DNA of 42,173 nucleotides. Source: an uncultured Acidobacteriia bacterium. Its GTDB lineage: Bacteria; Acidobacteriota; Terriglobia; Bryobacterales; Bryobacteraceae. Below are positions 17,001-25,392 of the stretch, one piece after another; the first letter of the stretch is position 1, and the number at the start of each line of letters is the position of its first letter. The stretch is taken from NCBI GenBank assembly GCA_903881085.1, contig CAIRSA010000033.1:1-42173 (forward strand). The letters are read 5' to 3'. The translations under genes and the position numbers were made by a program. A model generated the notes under the pieces. It saw only the letters and a list, made by a program, of their open reading frames with translations. It made no database searches and was not told the DNA's origin.

Positions 17001-18788
17001 ACGCACGACCCAGAGAAATATCGTAAATGAGTGCGGGAATGCGGTTGCTATGGTAGTTGCTCCACCCATTTGAAACGGCGCCACTCCCGCGGTTGTCGTC
17101 ATTTTCAGTTGCACGGTTTCGCCGATCCTGTAGTCCTGCTTCTCCGGCCTTGAAAGGGCGAGGCTGATGGTCGGAATTGGCATAAAGGGATCGGCCGCCG
17201 TCAAATTAAAAGAAGTTGTGATTTTTGGCGGCGGGTTGCCCAGTAGAACCGGAGAGTTAAGACATACATCTCGCCCATCGTCAGGAACAGGAACGACTTC
17301 TCCGGCAATTGAAACTGGCCCAGCGGCGAAGTCCGCCGGTACCTGTAGTGACCACGTGACTGTGACATCAATCGATCCTTGGACTATGGAGACCGGAATT
17401 TCTTTCGTCACCGAGACGCACGCCGTCTTATTGCCGCTCCCCGAGAAAATCGCTTTCAGCTTTGCCGGGACTGATTTGCCGTTCCCGTTGCGAATGCGAT
17501 AGGAAAGAGTCGCCGTCGTTCCTGCCGCGACAACCGCTGGCGACACATCCAAGCGCAGGAGTTGCGGTGGGATCATCTTGAAACCCACCAGCGCGTCGAT
17601 ATCGGCGGTCACTCGGTTGAACAGGTCCAGTTTCTTGTTGCCGTCTGTTCCGAGGGAGTTGCCGTACATGTCGAGGTGGTCGAAATCGTACAGGTCTTCC
17701 CGGCGGAGGTTGACTTTATTATCCCCATCTTTCATAGCGCTAACGAGAGGCACAAGGCCATCGTTCAGAAGATAGGGATCCAGGAAGTGGACAGCCATCC
17801 AAGCGGTTGCCTTGAGCGAATTGTGGCCCAAGTCGGCACGAATGAATTTCTCTATGCTGTCGATGCTGACAGTAGTTGTGTCCACGGAACTGCCATAGAG
17901 GATGAATTTCCGCGAGTCATCTGCGAGAGCAGAGTCCTCCAGGTGACGCAGAGATACGTTCACCTCTTGTGTCGCGGGTATGATCTTACGCTCCTCGGCA
18001 AAAAGAGCGTCATGCTCGTCCCAAAGAAGATCAGACCGATTCGGCAAATCCGCGTTTGTCGCTAGTTCCATATCATGGTTCTTATACCACCAGAATCCGA
18101 TGTCTCCGAAATCAAATAGGAGTGCAATGTCTAGGCACTCTTTTGTGACTTTGCATAAGAGTGAATTGTAGCCGCTGAGCCGTTCCACTCTTTTGTCACG
18201 CAACACTCGGTTCGCCAGAGGCGTGCCCTGGTGGGGCGTCGCCAACGTGATGACACCACTAACGAATTCAGCTCCTCGTTCTGCGCTGCGATCCTCGGGA
18301 AAATTCATGAATTGGCGCGCAACCAGGCCACCCATGCTGTGCGCGACGATGATGAACTGTCTGGACGGCCGTTTAAGCTCCTTGCATGGAACTTTGTCCA
18401 ATGGGATCGGATCGATACAAGTGCGCAATGCTTTGCCGATGTCCACCGTAGAGTTGGCTGTGTCTGACATGTAGCGGAAGACGAAGATTCTGATCTTCTT
18501 CGCCACCAAGGGCTGAGCACGAAGATGGTCGATCAGAGGTTGCCAATAACAGTCGGTTTCTACAGGAGAGGTCAGCGCGCAGTTGAGATCATAGCTGTTT
18601 GTTCCATAGATACCGTGAATCAGCACAACGTCGACACACTTGTCACCAGAGCACCAGTTATGAGCATCGTTGGACTTATCGTCGAAAATGAGCGGCAGCA
18701 GATTGGCTGCGACAGATGTTTCATCCGCTAGCGCTGGATAAGAGAGAACAAAAAGAGCTGTTAGCCCAATTATTGGCCAAATTCGCAT
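14100..18788 (-). CDS. Giant secreted lipase-like protein: alpha/beta hydrolase, CFI-box, surface repeats, PDZ
   Basis: From the ATG at 18788 (GGAG 6 nt upstream) the product has 1562 residues. The order is: signal peptide (1-22); alpha/beta-hydrolase of the PGAP1/lipase type with LIHGIYG near 55-61 and AHSMGG near 149-154 (Ser151); Ig-like segments to about 810; and a CFI-box-CTERM motif starting CFIATAAFGSP at 817. A hydrophobic pair of helices follows (about 880-914). Next comes a second signal-peptide-like stretch starting MIALALAFAAGVLNA at 922, and a carboxypeptidase-regulatory-like beta domain with GTFRIQNLPAGTYQV. Four repeats of about 105 residues are marked by WWT and FFPH/FLPH motifs, and a PDZ domain ends the protein (about 1478-1548). 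CFI-box domains normally sit at a protein C-terminus, so its mid-protein position is odd. It is probably exported; the substrate is unknown. Confidence 0.85.
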   Translation of the reverse strand: MRIWPIIGLTALFVLSYPALADETSVAANLLPLIFDDKSNDAHNWCSGDKCVDVVLIHGIYGTNSYDLNCALTSPVETDCYWQPLIDHLRAQPLVAKKIRIFVFRYMSDTANSTVDIGKALRTCIDPIPLDKVPCKELKRPSRQFIIVAHSMGGLVARQFMNFPEDRSAERGAEFVSGVITLATPHQGTPLANRVLRDKRVERLSGYNSLLCKVTKECLDIALLFDFGDIGFWWYKNHDMELATNADLPNRSDLLWDEHDALFAEERKIIPATQEVNVSLRHLEDSALADDSRKFILYGSSVDTTTVSIDSIEKFIRADLGHNSLKATAWMAVHFLDPYLLNDGLVPLVSAMKDGDNKVNLRREDLYDFDHLDMYGNSLGTDGNKKLDLFNRVTADIDALVGFKMIPPQLLRLDVSPAVVAAGTTATLSYRIRNGNGKSVPAKLKAIFSGSGNKTACVSVTKEIPVSIVQGSIDVTVTWSLQVPADFAAGPVSIAGEVVPVPDDGRDVCLNSPVLLGNPPPKITTSFNLTAADPFMPIPTISLALSRPEKQDYRIGETVQLKMTTTAGVAPFQMGGATTIATAFPHSFTIFLWVVRPDGSIRYYYVDSTNNLRESALPTPVSTPAPVVGRTWDLMSVTVDPLMQAGQYFWHAAIYNSEVFASPDQRASANPIGYRVLAERTPEPSVTGISTESHVYEPGDTMAINYSTWRGASTSAKYDLMLRVTAGGSGTTYYFYDDPSDATSRWLHPSIRPMQTLIPNDGEAHIPTAGMDPIIITKDTPSGPFEMKAYFSLPGKNTQVGESATWTFVMDTPAKPCFIATAAFGSPLNGSVVVLRRFRDRILLANSLGEHFVNLYYRYSPRLAAAISVRPLARKIVRTLLWPLVVLSSLWLATGFPAVLVICLATLLMIGWLIRHSPRFTMIALALAFAAGVLNAAEVRGSVVRSQPFPAPVVGAFITVSNSSLQTATGPDGTFRIQNLPAGTYQVQAAAPGFQSASVQATLSSATAIQNIVLAVTPTGARTYEYYLAHTAETAGWWTVFALTNAGYTGADVSFAAFDAAGQYLGTSTKLTRIEINQQFGGSPSSFFAAGMAAKAAWYKITSSAPLAGIEMFGLTGGTFAALPLTMASSQSLFFPHVAVDSQWWTGISVVSGWVRASNVAMEVRDGVGTTLAAASRIGVMKPGEKTVDQLQNYFGWDYPRASQWVSVRADGPITGFELFGTQDFKMMAAVPGTGSGARRLFLPHIATTSGWWTGVAMLNVGTTNAIVKLTAYGADGANLAVGNALSLSPGQRTVNQIQNYFDRWPANVKYVELNSDSDLIAFELVGNSAMPAMSGMAAFTSAGAELVFPFVESDSGWETTLQVANVSPATAQVTLDAYDSKGSKLAEIIVSLPARAVREGTLKTLFGRALPDARSVRVRSSAGTLAGYSSLARLNIAGFADFPAQLVSQTNGVGSSTSAVSSIANFSRLVDAVKLDPDPAGGVRIVWSSEVDPLVRELTGGQVQSGDIVVEVNGIKVNSLLDLWTAYRQNREKAVSPVQVRRGGGQPIGIEVRNTSKVIAK
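16023..16035 (-). promoter_or_regulatory. Possible internal ribosome site and start inside the giant gene
   Basis: GAGG (complement of 16032-16035) lies 6 nt before an in-frame ATG (complement of 16023-16025). From that ATG the product would begin with a good signal peptide, MIALALAFAAGVLNA followed by AE. It would have 641 residues: the beta domain, four repeats and the PDZ domain. The site could yield a second, separately exported protein. Confidence 0.35.
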
Positions 18789-18939
18789 GATAATCTCCAC
18801 AAGGCTCAACGGCTCTGCCCTCGTTACTCAATGTTCGATCAACCGGCCGCGCGCCGCATTTGGGCCAGTTATGCCTGGACCTGACCAATCGCAAAACCCA
18901 CCTACTTTGACAGCCTACGGCCCATTACTGGACTAAGGT

Positions 18940-21222
18940 TCAGAAGAAGGAAATAACCGTACTCACGGTGCCCGCAAAGGTTGCTGTCAATGAACGGGCG
19001 GTAGTCGTAAAGTTTATTGTGCCGTTTACGGGGGCTCCTTGCCCCGCAGCACCAAGCGTGAGCGTCATCGTTCCGGAAATGATCGGCTCGAGATTAAAAC
19101 CGTGGCTTGAGTTGAAGTAGTTGCTGCCGGCTCTGTTCACTCCCGTACATGTGATCGTGTTTCCGGATGTAGTCGCGCTCTCGAAGATAATTCCGATGGC
19201 GATATTGGTGTCGGCCTGGCTATTGATTACCGTACCCATATAGTTGCTGAAGGCACTAGCTGGACTGCTTGTGATCTGCACCTGCGTGGTTCGACCTTCC
19301 ACGGTGAGGCTTCCATTGAGAATGTAACTCCCAAACTTCCACGGCGAGGCCGGGGCTGGATTGACCGTCAATATTGCAGTTTGGGACGACGAACCGAGAC
19401 TAGCGGTAATGATGACGCTCTGGCTGGAACTGACCGCGCTGGTCGTGACGGTAAAGGTGGCGGAAGACAGACCTGCCGCCACTGTAAGACTCGAAGGCAC
19501 GCTGGCAGCGCTGCCACTGCTTCGCAGCGTCACAACCGCACCGCCTGTTTGTGCGGGGCCGGAGAGTCGCACCGTACCAGTTACACTCGTTCCGCCCGTG
19601 ACTGAAGAACTCGACAAAGAAAGACTTGCAACCGTTACTGCAGGAATGTTGATCGTGAGGTCCGCCCTTTGAGTCACGCCTGCGTATGTTGCCGTAATCG
19701 TAACTATCTGGCTCGAAGTCACCACGCTGGTTGTGACCGGGAACGTAACGGAAGACTGGCCCGTGGACACAGCCACCGTGGCGGGAACCACAGCAGCGAG
19801 CCCACTGCTACTCAATGTGACAACCACCCCGCCAGAAGGGGCTGGCCCGCTCAATGTAACGCGCCCGGCGAGGTTCGCGCCTCCAGCCACTGCGCTCGGC
19901 GAAAGGCTCAGTCCACTCAGGGTAGGCGGCGGCGCCTCTGCTTGCTGCACTGAAATTAACACACCAGCCTGAACGCTAAGCCCACTGTACGTAGCCGTCA
20001 GGGCCTTGTCTCCACCTGACAATGCCATCGGCACAACAACATTAATCTGATAAAGTCCCGGCGACACCAAGCCAGCAAATTGGACCGTGGCGGCAACCCC
20101 ACCAATCGTTATCAGAGGCATCGTGGGCAAGACCCCGGATTGCGATGGGGACCCGCTGACGACGGGCGGCGATGTCGGCCCGAACCCGTTTCCATAAAGA
20201 GTAACAGTCTCCCCCGCCTTGGCCGGCGTGGTCAGGCCAGGATACAGGCTGGCAGGTCCGATGAGGCTCCCATCGGCATGCACGCCCGTCACGTAGTGGC
20301 CGCCATTGATTACAAAGAACGATGGGGAAGACTGTAGCTCCAAAACGCTGACAAAAGAGCTCGTCAACCCATTGTTGGCGACTTGCACTTGTACTGGTCC
20401 CGAAATTGGATCGGGGGGCGTGAGAATATTGATTTGCGCTGCACTGATATAGTATACAAACGCTTTCTTCCCGTTGACTGTCACACTAACGCCGTCCAGT
20501 TCAGTTGGCATCTGGTTATTTACAAAGTCGGAGTCTTGCCAAATGCGCGATTTTCCGGCTGGGGCAAGGCCTGACCCCTTGATCATCACCCACGTATTCG
20601 GTGCAATCGCCTGGCTGTCACCGAAAGCGTTTGACACCGCGGAAATCGCCGGGCCACTGCCTGCCGGGCCGTTACCTGTAGAAGCGATTTCAAATTGCAG
20701 ACTGAAAAGTGGAACGCCATTCAGCTTCACCTTAACAGACCACGTACCCGGGAGGGTGGCAGCTTGCGCCCCCGCGATTATTAATGGCAGCCCGACAAAG
20801 CAAACGTTGTTTGTGTTTGTGAGGGGAGACCAGGACCCGCTGGCTGCAGCATACAATTGTCCTCCGGGGCTGTAGTAATCACCGGCAAAAACATCGCCCA
20901 AGTTTACCGAAGTGGCGTAGAACCATATGACGGCCTGCGTGTCGGTGGCCAAAAATGTCGTCACGTTTGCAGGGGGCGTGCTAGGAGTGCAGGTTTCTGG
21001 AGATGTACGTGTCATCACTGCGGTTGACACTTGCGCTGCTGGGAATGATTGGATTCCTCTTGGCTCCGATGAAGCGATTACCTCATCCGTCGCCAGATAT
21101 GGCAACGCCGGTAATTGCACCTTCTGACCATTGGCGAGCGTGGAAGCGTAAATGATAAAGGCCGCAATCAGCGGCACCGAGCGACCTGCGCAACGGCCAG
21201 ACAAAATAGACGCGAACGACAT
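18940..21222 (-). CDS. Secreted TIGR03437-type protein with Ig-like repeats
   Basis: The start at 21222 is preferred because AGGAG lies 7 nt upstream; an ATG 15 nt further out overlaps that ribosome site. The 760-residue product has a signal peptide (VPLIAAFIIYASTLA). A TIGR03437 domain of the Solibacter type spans about 193-425. It shows AISAVSNAFGDSQAIAPNTW, then IKGSGLAP, VTVNGKKAFVYYISAAQIN, VTLYGNGFGPTSP and SPGLYQINVVVP. Two Ig-like repeats of about 95 residues follow, each opening with SLS-SSVTGG-type strands and ending with VTITATYAGV- or IITASLGSS-like strands. The last 120 residues form a further beta-rich domain of unknown type. It is probably an extracellular or surface adhesion/binding protein. 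Confidence 0.85.
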   Translation of the reverse strand: MSFASILSGRCAGRSVPLIAAFIIYASTLANGQKVQLPALPYLATDEVIASSEPRGIQSFPAAQVSTAVMTRTSPETCTPSTPPANVTTFLATDTQAVIWFYATSVNLGDVFAGDYYSPGGQLYAAASGSWSPLTNTNNVCFVGLPLIIAGAQAATLPGTWSVKVKLNGVPLFSLQFEIASTGNGPAGSGPAISAVSNAFGDSQAIAPNTWVMIKGSGLAPAGKSRIWQDSDFVNNQMPTELDGVSVTVNGKKAFVYYISAAQINILTPPDPISGPVQVQVANNGLTSSFVSVLELQSSPSFFVINGGHYVTGVHADGSLIGPASLYPGLTTPAKAGETVTLYGNGFGPTSPPVVSGSPSQSGVLPTMPLITIGGVAATVQFAGLVSPGLYQINVVVPMALSGGDKALTATYSGLSVQAGVLISVQQAEAPPPTLSGLSLSPSAVAGGANLAGRVTLSGPAPSGGVVVTLSSSGLAAVVPATVAVSTGQSSVTFPVTTSVVTSSQIVTITATYAGVTQRADLTINIPAVTVASLSLSSSSVTGGTSVTGTVRLSGPAQTGGAVVTLRSSGSAASVPSSLTVAAGLSSATFTVTTSAVSSSQSVIITASLGSSSQTAILTVNPAPASPWKFGSYILNGSLTVEGRTTQVQITSSPASAFSNYMGTVINSQADTNIAIGIIFESATTSGNTITCTGVNRAGSNYFNSSHGFNLEPIISGTMTLTLGAAGQGAPVNGTINFTTTARSLTATFAGTVSTVISFF

Positions 21223-21262
21223 TGAAATTCTCCTCATCCCATGCTTCCGAGGTGCGCATTCT

Positions 21263-21541
21263 TCACTTGTGGAATGGACTGCGGAGGCTTCCTCGGTCTG
21301 CGTCTCTTAGCGTGTTGGTGAGAAGCAAGAAGATGTCCAGGAGCCACCACACTCCAAACCCTCCGATTGTTCCGCGCTTTAATAGGCCAAGCACACCGTA
21401 TCCAAGGTAGAACCGGTCGGCACCGAATGCGCCCAGAAAGACGGAGAGCACCAACGCAACCGACCAATTCTTTTCGCTTGTTACCGCTTTATCCTGCAAT
21501 CTGACAAACCACGCTTGGCGATTGTCGTCCGATATAGACAT
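21263..21541 (-). CDS. TM2-domain membrane protein
   Basis: This 92-residue protein contains the TM2 signature: KNWSVALVLSVFLGAFGADR, followed by FYLGYGVLGLLK and a second helix with GGFGVWWLLDIFLLL. The GxFGADRFYLG motif between two membrane helices and the Asp near the second helix are diagnostic. The function of bacterial TM2 proteins is not established. An ATG at 21541 was chosen; a GTG 6 nt upstream is a possible alternative. It lies between a large secreted protein and the zinc-ribbon gene, all on the minus strand. Confidence 0.8.
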   Translation of the reverse strand: MSISDDNRQAWFVRLQDKAVTSEKNWSVALVLSVFLGAFGADRFYLGYGVLGLLKRGTIGGFGVWWLLDIFLLLTNTLRDADRGSLRSPFHK

Positions 21542-21592
21542 GCACACCGCACCTGCTTCAATTCAAAACGACGGACACGATAAATTGGCACC

Positions 21593-22070
21593 TTACTGCT
21601 TTGCTCCACAACTCTCACAAGATTGGCCGCCAGCTTCAATCTGTACGCCGCAATTGATGCAGAACTGAGCCACGCCTTGGGTCGCACCTGCCGCCTCGGT
21701 GAGGGCCGGCTGGTCGACCGCCTGCCGCAGTGGCAAGAACTCGATAAACTGGCTGGCAAGTGTCGCCGCATAATTTGGATGCTGAACGATGGCTTGGCTG
21801 CCTCCCGAAACAGGGTTGGCGGTGACGACGAGTGTTTTGATGCGGTACAACTTACTGTTCACCACGATATACATGATGACGCCAGGAACAATGCACGCCA
21901 TAAAGCCCAGGAATGTGAGTAGCAGCATAAACCACGGAATCGGTGGTTTGCCCTGAAATGTCGCGACACGGGCGGACTGGCTTGTAATTGGTAGTCGAAA
22001 ACAACTGAATCGCCCTAACAATAACTTCTTCGCATTGAAGCGGGGATGTGCGCTGAGTTACCAATTCCAT
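21593..22070 (-). pseudogene. Membrane protein with C-terminal zinc ribbon, frame-disrupted
   Basis: A strong ribosome site (AAGGAGAG, complement of 22076-22083) precedes the ATG at 22070. From there the frame reads MELVTQRTSPLQCEEVIVRA, then IQLFSTTNYK. After about 21981-21995 sense continues in another frame: SQSARVATFQGKPPIPWFM, then a membrane segment LLLTFLGFMACIVPGVIMYI and a C-terminal zinc ribbon with CINCG and CESCG. Each part fits the other. Neither is complete alone: the second frame has only a weak TTG start at 22021 in the wrong context. A small indel has probably broken the gene, or it needs ribosomal frameshifting. A short repeat ACAAG at 21981-21985 and a TTTT run at 21998-22001 are candidate slip sites. 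Function unknown. Confidence 0.55.
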
Positions 22071-22162
22071 AGAGGCTCTCCTTGTACCGTACCCTGCCAC
22101 ATGGATAGCAAGGCAAACTCTAATACAATGAAATATCGGATATCACTCTTCCGCGAGACAAG

Positions 22163-22963
22163 TTATTCGATGATGCTGAATGTGTAGATTTTCCCGGCAC
22201 TTCCTGTTGTCGCCGAGGTAGCGGCGCCAGGCGGCAGGATCCCATATTCGCCGCGGGAAACATTACTCAGAACGCCAGTATAGGTTGCTTTCCCGACCTT
22301 TTCGAACTTCACAGCCACGACTCCCTTCCGCACCCCACCCTGCGCAGACGCGAAACCCATCTTCGCAGCCTCGAATTCCCTTCGCCCCGCTTTTTCTTCC
22401 ATCTTCACAACGTTGTATTCGGAAGCGGACACCCCATCGGCGCACCTTACAAGGATTTCGACTGGTCCAGCCAATTGGACCTTACTGCGGGTGCCATCGA
22501 TATCGCCCTTAATCTTTGCCTTTGAGATGCCGTAGGAAAACGCGGCCCCCAACATGTTGGCGGTCCTCATATTCACGATTTCCGGATCGATTTGTTTCCA
22601 TTCTCCTTTGATCTTCGCATAAACGCCTTGTTCATCGGGGAGACCGGACGCAGCCGCGGCTGCTGGTTGTTGGGTTGTGGGAATTGCTGAACCAATGCTT
22701 GGCGATAACATCATCTTAAGGACGGCATTGGTAGCGCCAGCCTTCTTCAGCGTCATCAGATCCTCGGCCGATAGATCGAACGCCTTGCCATCTTTCTGCA
22801 ACTTGCTAATGACAACATCCTCGCCCATCCCGGATTGGAGTAGCGTCACCACATCAGCCACCTCCAAACTTCGAGCCTGGGGTTGTTTCGACTCCTGCCC
22901 CAAACAATTGGCAGCCAATAAAATCGCCGTCAATGTGAGCACTTGTAAGCTGCTTTGTTTCAC
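22163..22963 (-). CDS. Secreted protein with acidobacterial DVV-x-LL-GM helical module
   Basis: The 266-residue product starts at a GTG (22963) with AAGGAG 8 nt upstream. It has a signal peptide ending near AANCLGQ. The first mature part, SLEVADVVTLLQSGMGEDVV and ISKLQKDGKAFDLSAEDLM, is a short helical module that recurs in Acidobacteriota secreted proteins, often with the pattern FDLS-L--LK-AGV-NAVL-ML. The second half is beta-rich, with EILVRCADGVSASEYNVVKM and several KVGKATYTGVL-type strands. No catalytic motif is visible. A lipobox is unlikely because Asn precedes the Cys. It is divergent from the HTH-PD40 regulator, with 125 nt between the chosen start codons. Confidence 0.75.
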   Translation of the reverse strand: MKQSSLQVLTLTAILLAANCLGQESKQPQARSLEVADVVTLLQSGMGEDVVISKLQKDGKAFDLSAEDLMTLKKAGATNAVLKMMLSPSIGSAIPTTQQPAAAAASGLPDEQGVYAKIKGEWKQIDPEIVNMRTANMLGAAFSYGISKAKIKGDIDGTRSKVQLAGPVEILVRCADGVSASEYNVVKMEEKAGRREFEAAKMGFASAQGGVRKGVVAVKFEKVGKATYTGVLSNVSRGEYGILPPGAATSATTGSAGKIYTFSIIE

Positions 22964-23088
22964 TCAAAAATCTCCTTGTGGAAAGCGTAGCGGCAACGAC
23001 TGAACGTTACAACGGACAAATGCGGACAACATGCGACATCAATGCGACAGACACCGTGGACCTTAACAATCTGATAGACTTATGTCCG

Positions 23089-25083
23089 ATGCTGGAAGCT
23101 GAGAAGCAACGATTCAGTTCGTGGAAAGAGATCGCTAAATTCCTGAATTGTTGTGAAAAAACTGCCAGACGTTGGGAAATTCAGCGCCAATTACCTGTCC
23201 GGCGTGTGCCGGGCGGCATCAAAAGTTCCGTCTACGCGTTTCGCGAGGATCTGGAGAAATGGCTGGAAGGGAATCAGATAGAAGACTCCGTTGTCTCGTC
23301 TCCTCCCCCCCCCACACACACAGACACACACCACCACGCTCAACTGGGCTCGAAACAAAATCGGCTGTTGCCCGTATTGACGATCGCCGTGATCTTAATT
23401 GTGTCGGCCGCCTTTTCTCTAAGCGTAAATCGGACCCGCCCCTTAAAACTCTCGGACGATGGGCCAGACCGTCTCAATCTGTCGAATGCCGCGAAACTGC
23501 CCCCGCTCGCCGCGGATGGACATTACCTGTATTTCCAACAATTAGAGCACAGCCGATTCCGGATTATCAGGAAGGCCCTCGATAATACATCACAGTCTGA
23601 GCCGATTGGAACCTCCATTGAGAACCCCGATCCTGGCGCAATTGCGCCGGATGGTTCGTCGTTTCTGCTGAGAAATATTGAGGGGTCTAAAGACGATGAT
23701 CAGCCCTTATTCCTGCAACCGCTTCCGGCTGGACCAGCGCGGCGGCTGGGAGATATTCTGGCATACGATTCAGCCTGGACCCCGGATCAGAAACATATTA
23801 TATTCAGCAGGTCTCAAACCGTTTATGAGGCCACACCGGATGGCGCTGTGACACGAAAGCTGTTCGATACTCCGGGGCGCGCCTATTGGTTCCGGTGGGC
23901 GCCAGATGGAAAATCGCTGCGCTTCACTGTTTATGATTCGAACCGGTCAATTTACGGTATCTGGGAGACAGTTTCGCTCAATTCCGCGCCATACCCGTCC
24001 ACCTTTGGTCATGACACACTAACACAACAGTGTTGTGGCGCCTGGAGCGCGGATGGGGCCTTCTATTTTTTTCAGGCATCGGTGAATGGCTTCTTTCATG
24101 TGTTCGCGCATCGGGAGAATTCAAACTTGCTCAGTTGGGGCAACCGGGCCGCGATCCAATTGACATCAGGTCGCATTAACTACCGCTCGCCACTTCCGTT
24201 GCCTGGAGGCGGCCGCTTGCTTATTCTCAGTCAGTCCCAGAAAAGCGAAGTTGTGCAATATGATGGCAGCACGGGGCAATGGCTTCCTTTGCTGGAGGGT
24301 ATTTCAATAGCAACCGCTTCCTACTCGCCAGACAGCAAATGGTTAGCCTACACACGCTCGCCCGACCACACCCTATGGCGATGCAAAATGCCGGGTTGTA
24401 CGGAACCCATCCAGCTTACATTCCCCCCACTGAGAGTAAGCATGCCGCGGTGGTCACCGGATGGATTGAGTATTGCGTGCATGGCTCGTGAGATTGGGAA
24501 TCCGTGGCGGGCCAGAATTGTTCCTTCCAACGGAGGGACCTTGACGCCGTTGCTCGGAGCTGAGCAAGCCGAGGCCGACCCGACTTGGTCTCCGGCCGGC
24601 GATCGGATTGCTTTTGGGTCCGTACCGAATCCGAACAGCGGGGCGGACGCATTCATCCGGATTCTGGAGATTCATTCGCGAAAGATCCACAGGGTTCCAG
24701 GCTCAGAGGGATTGAATACGCCAAGTTGGTCCCCCGACGGACGATTCCTGGCATGTGTGCGCTCAGGGACCCTCGATCTGGCCATTTTTGAACATCGGAC
24801 CGGAAAATGGCGCCAGGTGCCTGGGGCGCGAGCAGGCTATCTGAACTGGTCAGCAGATGGTACTCGACTATTCTTCCTTTCTCTTGTTGAGCGGGACCAG
24901 CCGCGAATTTTGGCAATCGAAATGGCGACAATGAAAGTATTGCCAATCGCAAATATGTCTGAAATTCGACGACCCTCCTTTGCCTTCGGCGATTGGATCG
25001 GACTTGGGCTTAAGGACAAGCCACTCGCTCTTCGAGATACTGGGAGCGAGGAAATAATATCTTGGCGCTTTGACAACCAATAG
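23089..25083 (+). CDS. Membrane-anchored HTH regulator with PD40 propeller
   Basis: From the ATG at 23089 the product has 664 residues. The order is: an excisionase/MerR-like HTH near residues 9-60 (SSWKEIAKFLNCCEKTARRW then VYAFREDLEKWL); a low-complexity linker encoded by a C9 tract and CA repeats; one membrane helix near 93-113 (LLPVLTIAVILIVSAAFSL); and many PD40/WD40-like repeats (APDGSSF, WTPDQKHIIFS, WAPDGKSLRF, YSPDSKWLAY, WSPDGLSIA, WSPDGRFLA). DNA binding inside and a propeller outside suggest a one-component transmembrane regulator like CadC in topology. Upstream in-frame starts exist at 22978 (GTG) and 23020 (ATG). 23089 was chosen because family members begin shortly before the SSWKEIA motif. 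No strong ribosome site supports any of them. Confidence 0.85.
   Translation: MLEAEKQRFSSWKEIAKFLNCCEKTARRWEIQRQLPVRRVPGGIKSSVYAFREDLEKWLEGNQIEDSVVSSPPPPTHTDTHHHAQLGSKQNRLLPVLTIAVILIVSAAFSLSVNRTRPLKLSDDGPDRLNLSNAAKLPPLAADGHYLYFQQLEHSRFRIIRKALDNTSQSEPIGTSIENPDPGAIAPDGSSFLLRNIEGSKDDDQPLFLQPLPAGPARRLGDILAYDSAWTPDQKHIIFSRSQTVYEATPDGAVTRKLFDTPGRAYWFRWAPDGKSLRFTVYDSNRSIYGIWETVSLNSAPYPSTFGHDTLTQQCCGAWSADGAFYFFQASVNGFFHVFAHRENSNLLSWGNRAAIQLTSGRINYRSPLPLPGGGRLLILSQSQKSEVVQYDGSTGQWLPLLEGISIATASYSPDSKWLAYTRSPDHTLWRCKMPGCTEPIQLTFPPLRVSMPRWSPDGLSIACMAREIGNPWRARIVPSNGGTLTPLLGAEQAEADPTWSPAGDRIAFGSVPNPNSGADAFIRILEIHSRKIHRVPGSEGLNTPSWSPDGRFLACVRSGTLDLAIFEHRTGKWRQVPGARAGYLNWSADGTRLFFLSLVERDQPRILAIEMATMKVLPIANMSEIRRPSFAFGDWIGLGLKDKPLALRDTGSEEIISWRFDNQ
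23305..23336 (+). repeat. C9 homopolymer plus CA-rich microsatellite inside the regulator gene
   Basis: Nine consecutive C residues (23305-23313) are followed by an imperfect CA/ACAC tract. It encodes the linker SSPPPPTHTDTHHH between the HTH and the membrane helix. Gain or loss of one C would cut the protein after its HTH. Confidence 0.8.
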
Positions 25084-25266
25084 AAAGTGCCGCAGTTGCG
25101 TTTCCATTACAGGAGCGCCTTTGCTCGATTCGGAGTAGTGTCTGCGCGCCCCGCCAATGGAAACTTAAATGATCACAGCATCGCGAAATTTGTTTTCTCT
25201 TACTTCCCAATCACTTAGCGAAACCCGCAGTTACTCGGCCCCATCCCCCGTGCTAAAAAACACACA

Positions 25267-25285
25267 GGCGGAAGTTATCTCCGCC
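25267..25285 (+). other. Small hairpin in the non-coding gap
   Basis: GGCGGA and TCCGCC enclose a 7-nt loop (AGTTATC). It lies in the 372-nt gap 25084-25455, which otherwise holds an 8-bp inverted repeat (CAGGTTAC at 25321-25328 and GTAACCTG at 25360-25367) and the terminator-like structure. No gene is visible in the gap. Confidence 0.35.
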
Positions 25286-25392
25286 GGAAAAAGGAGTCGA
25301 ACCTATGCCGAGTCACACAACAGGTTACAGGCACAACCCGAACAAACCCTGAGAGAGTAGTAACCTGCTCAACATCAATAGCCTGGCCTGTG

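Noticed and set aside
22880..22963. Possible lipoprotein signal (AANC) in the secreted protein at 22163-22963.
   Set aside because: Asn before Cys does not fit the lipobox.
25270..25320. tRNA-like T-arm on the minus strand (GGTTCGACTCC with following CCGGC).
   Set aside because: The acceptor partner GCCGGAA is absent upstream, the T-stem has a mismatch and no D-arm or anticodon arm can be drawn. A covariance search would settle it.
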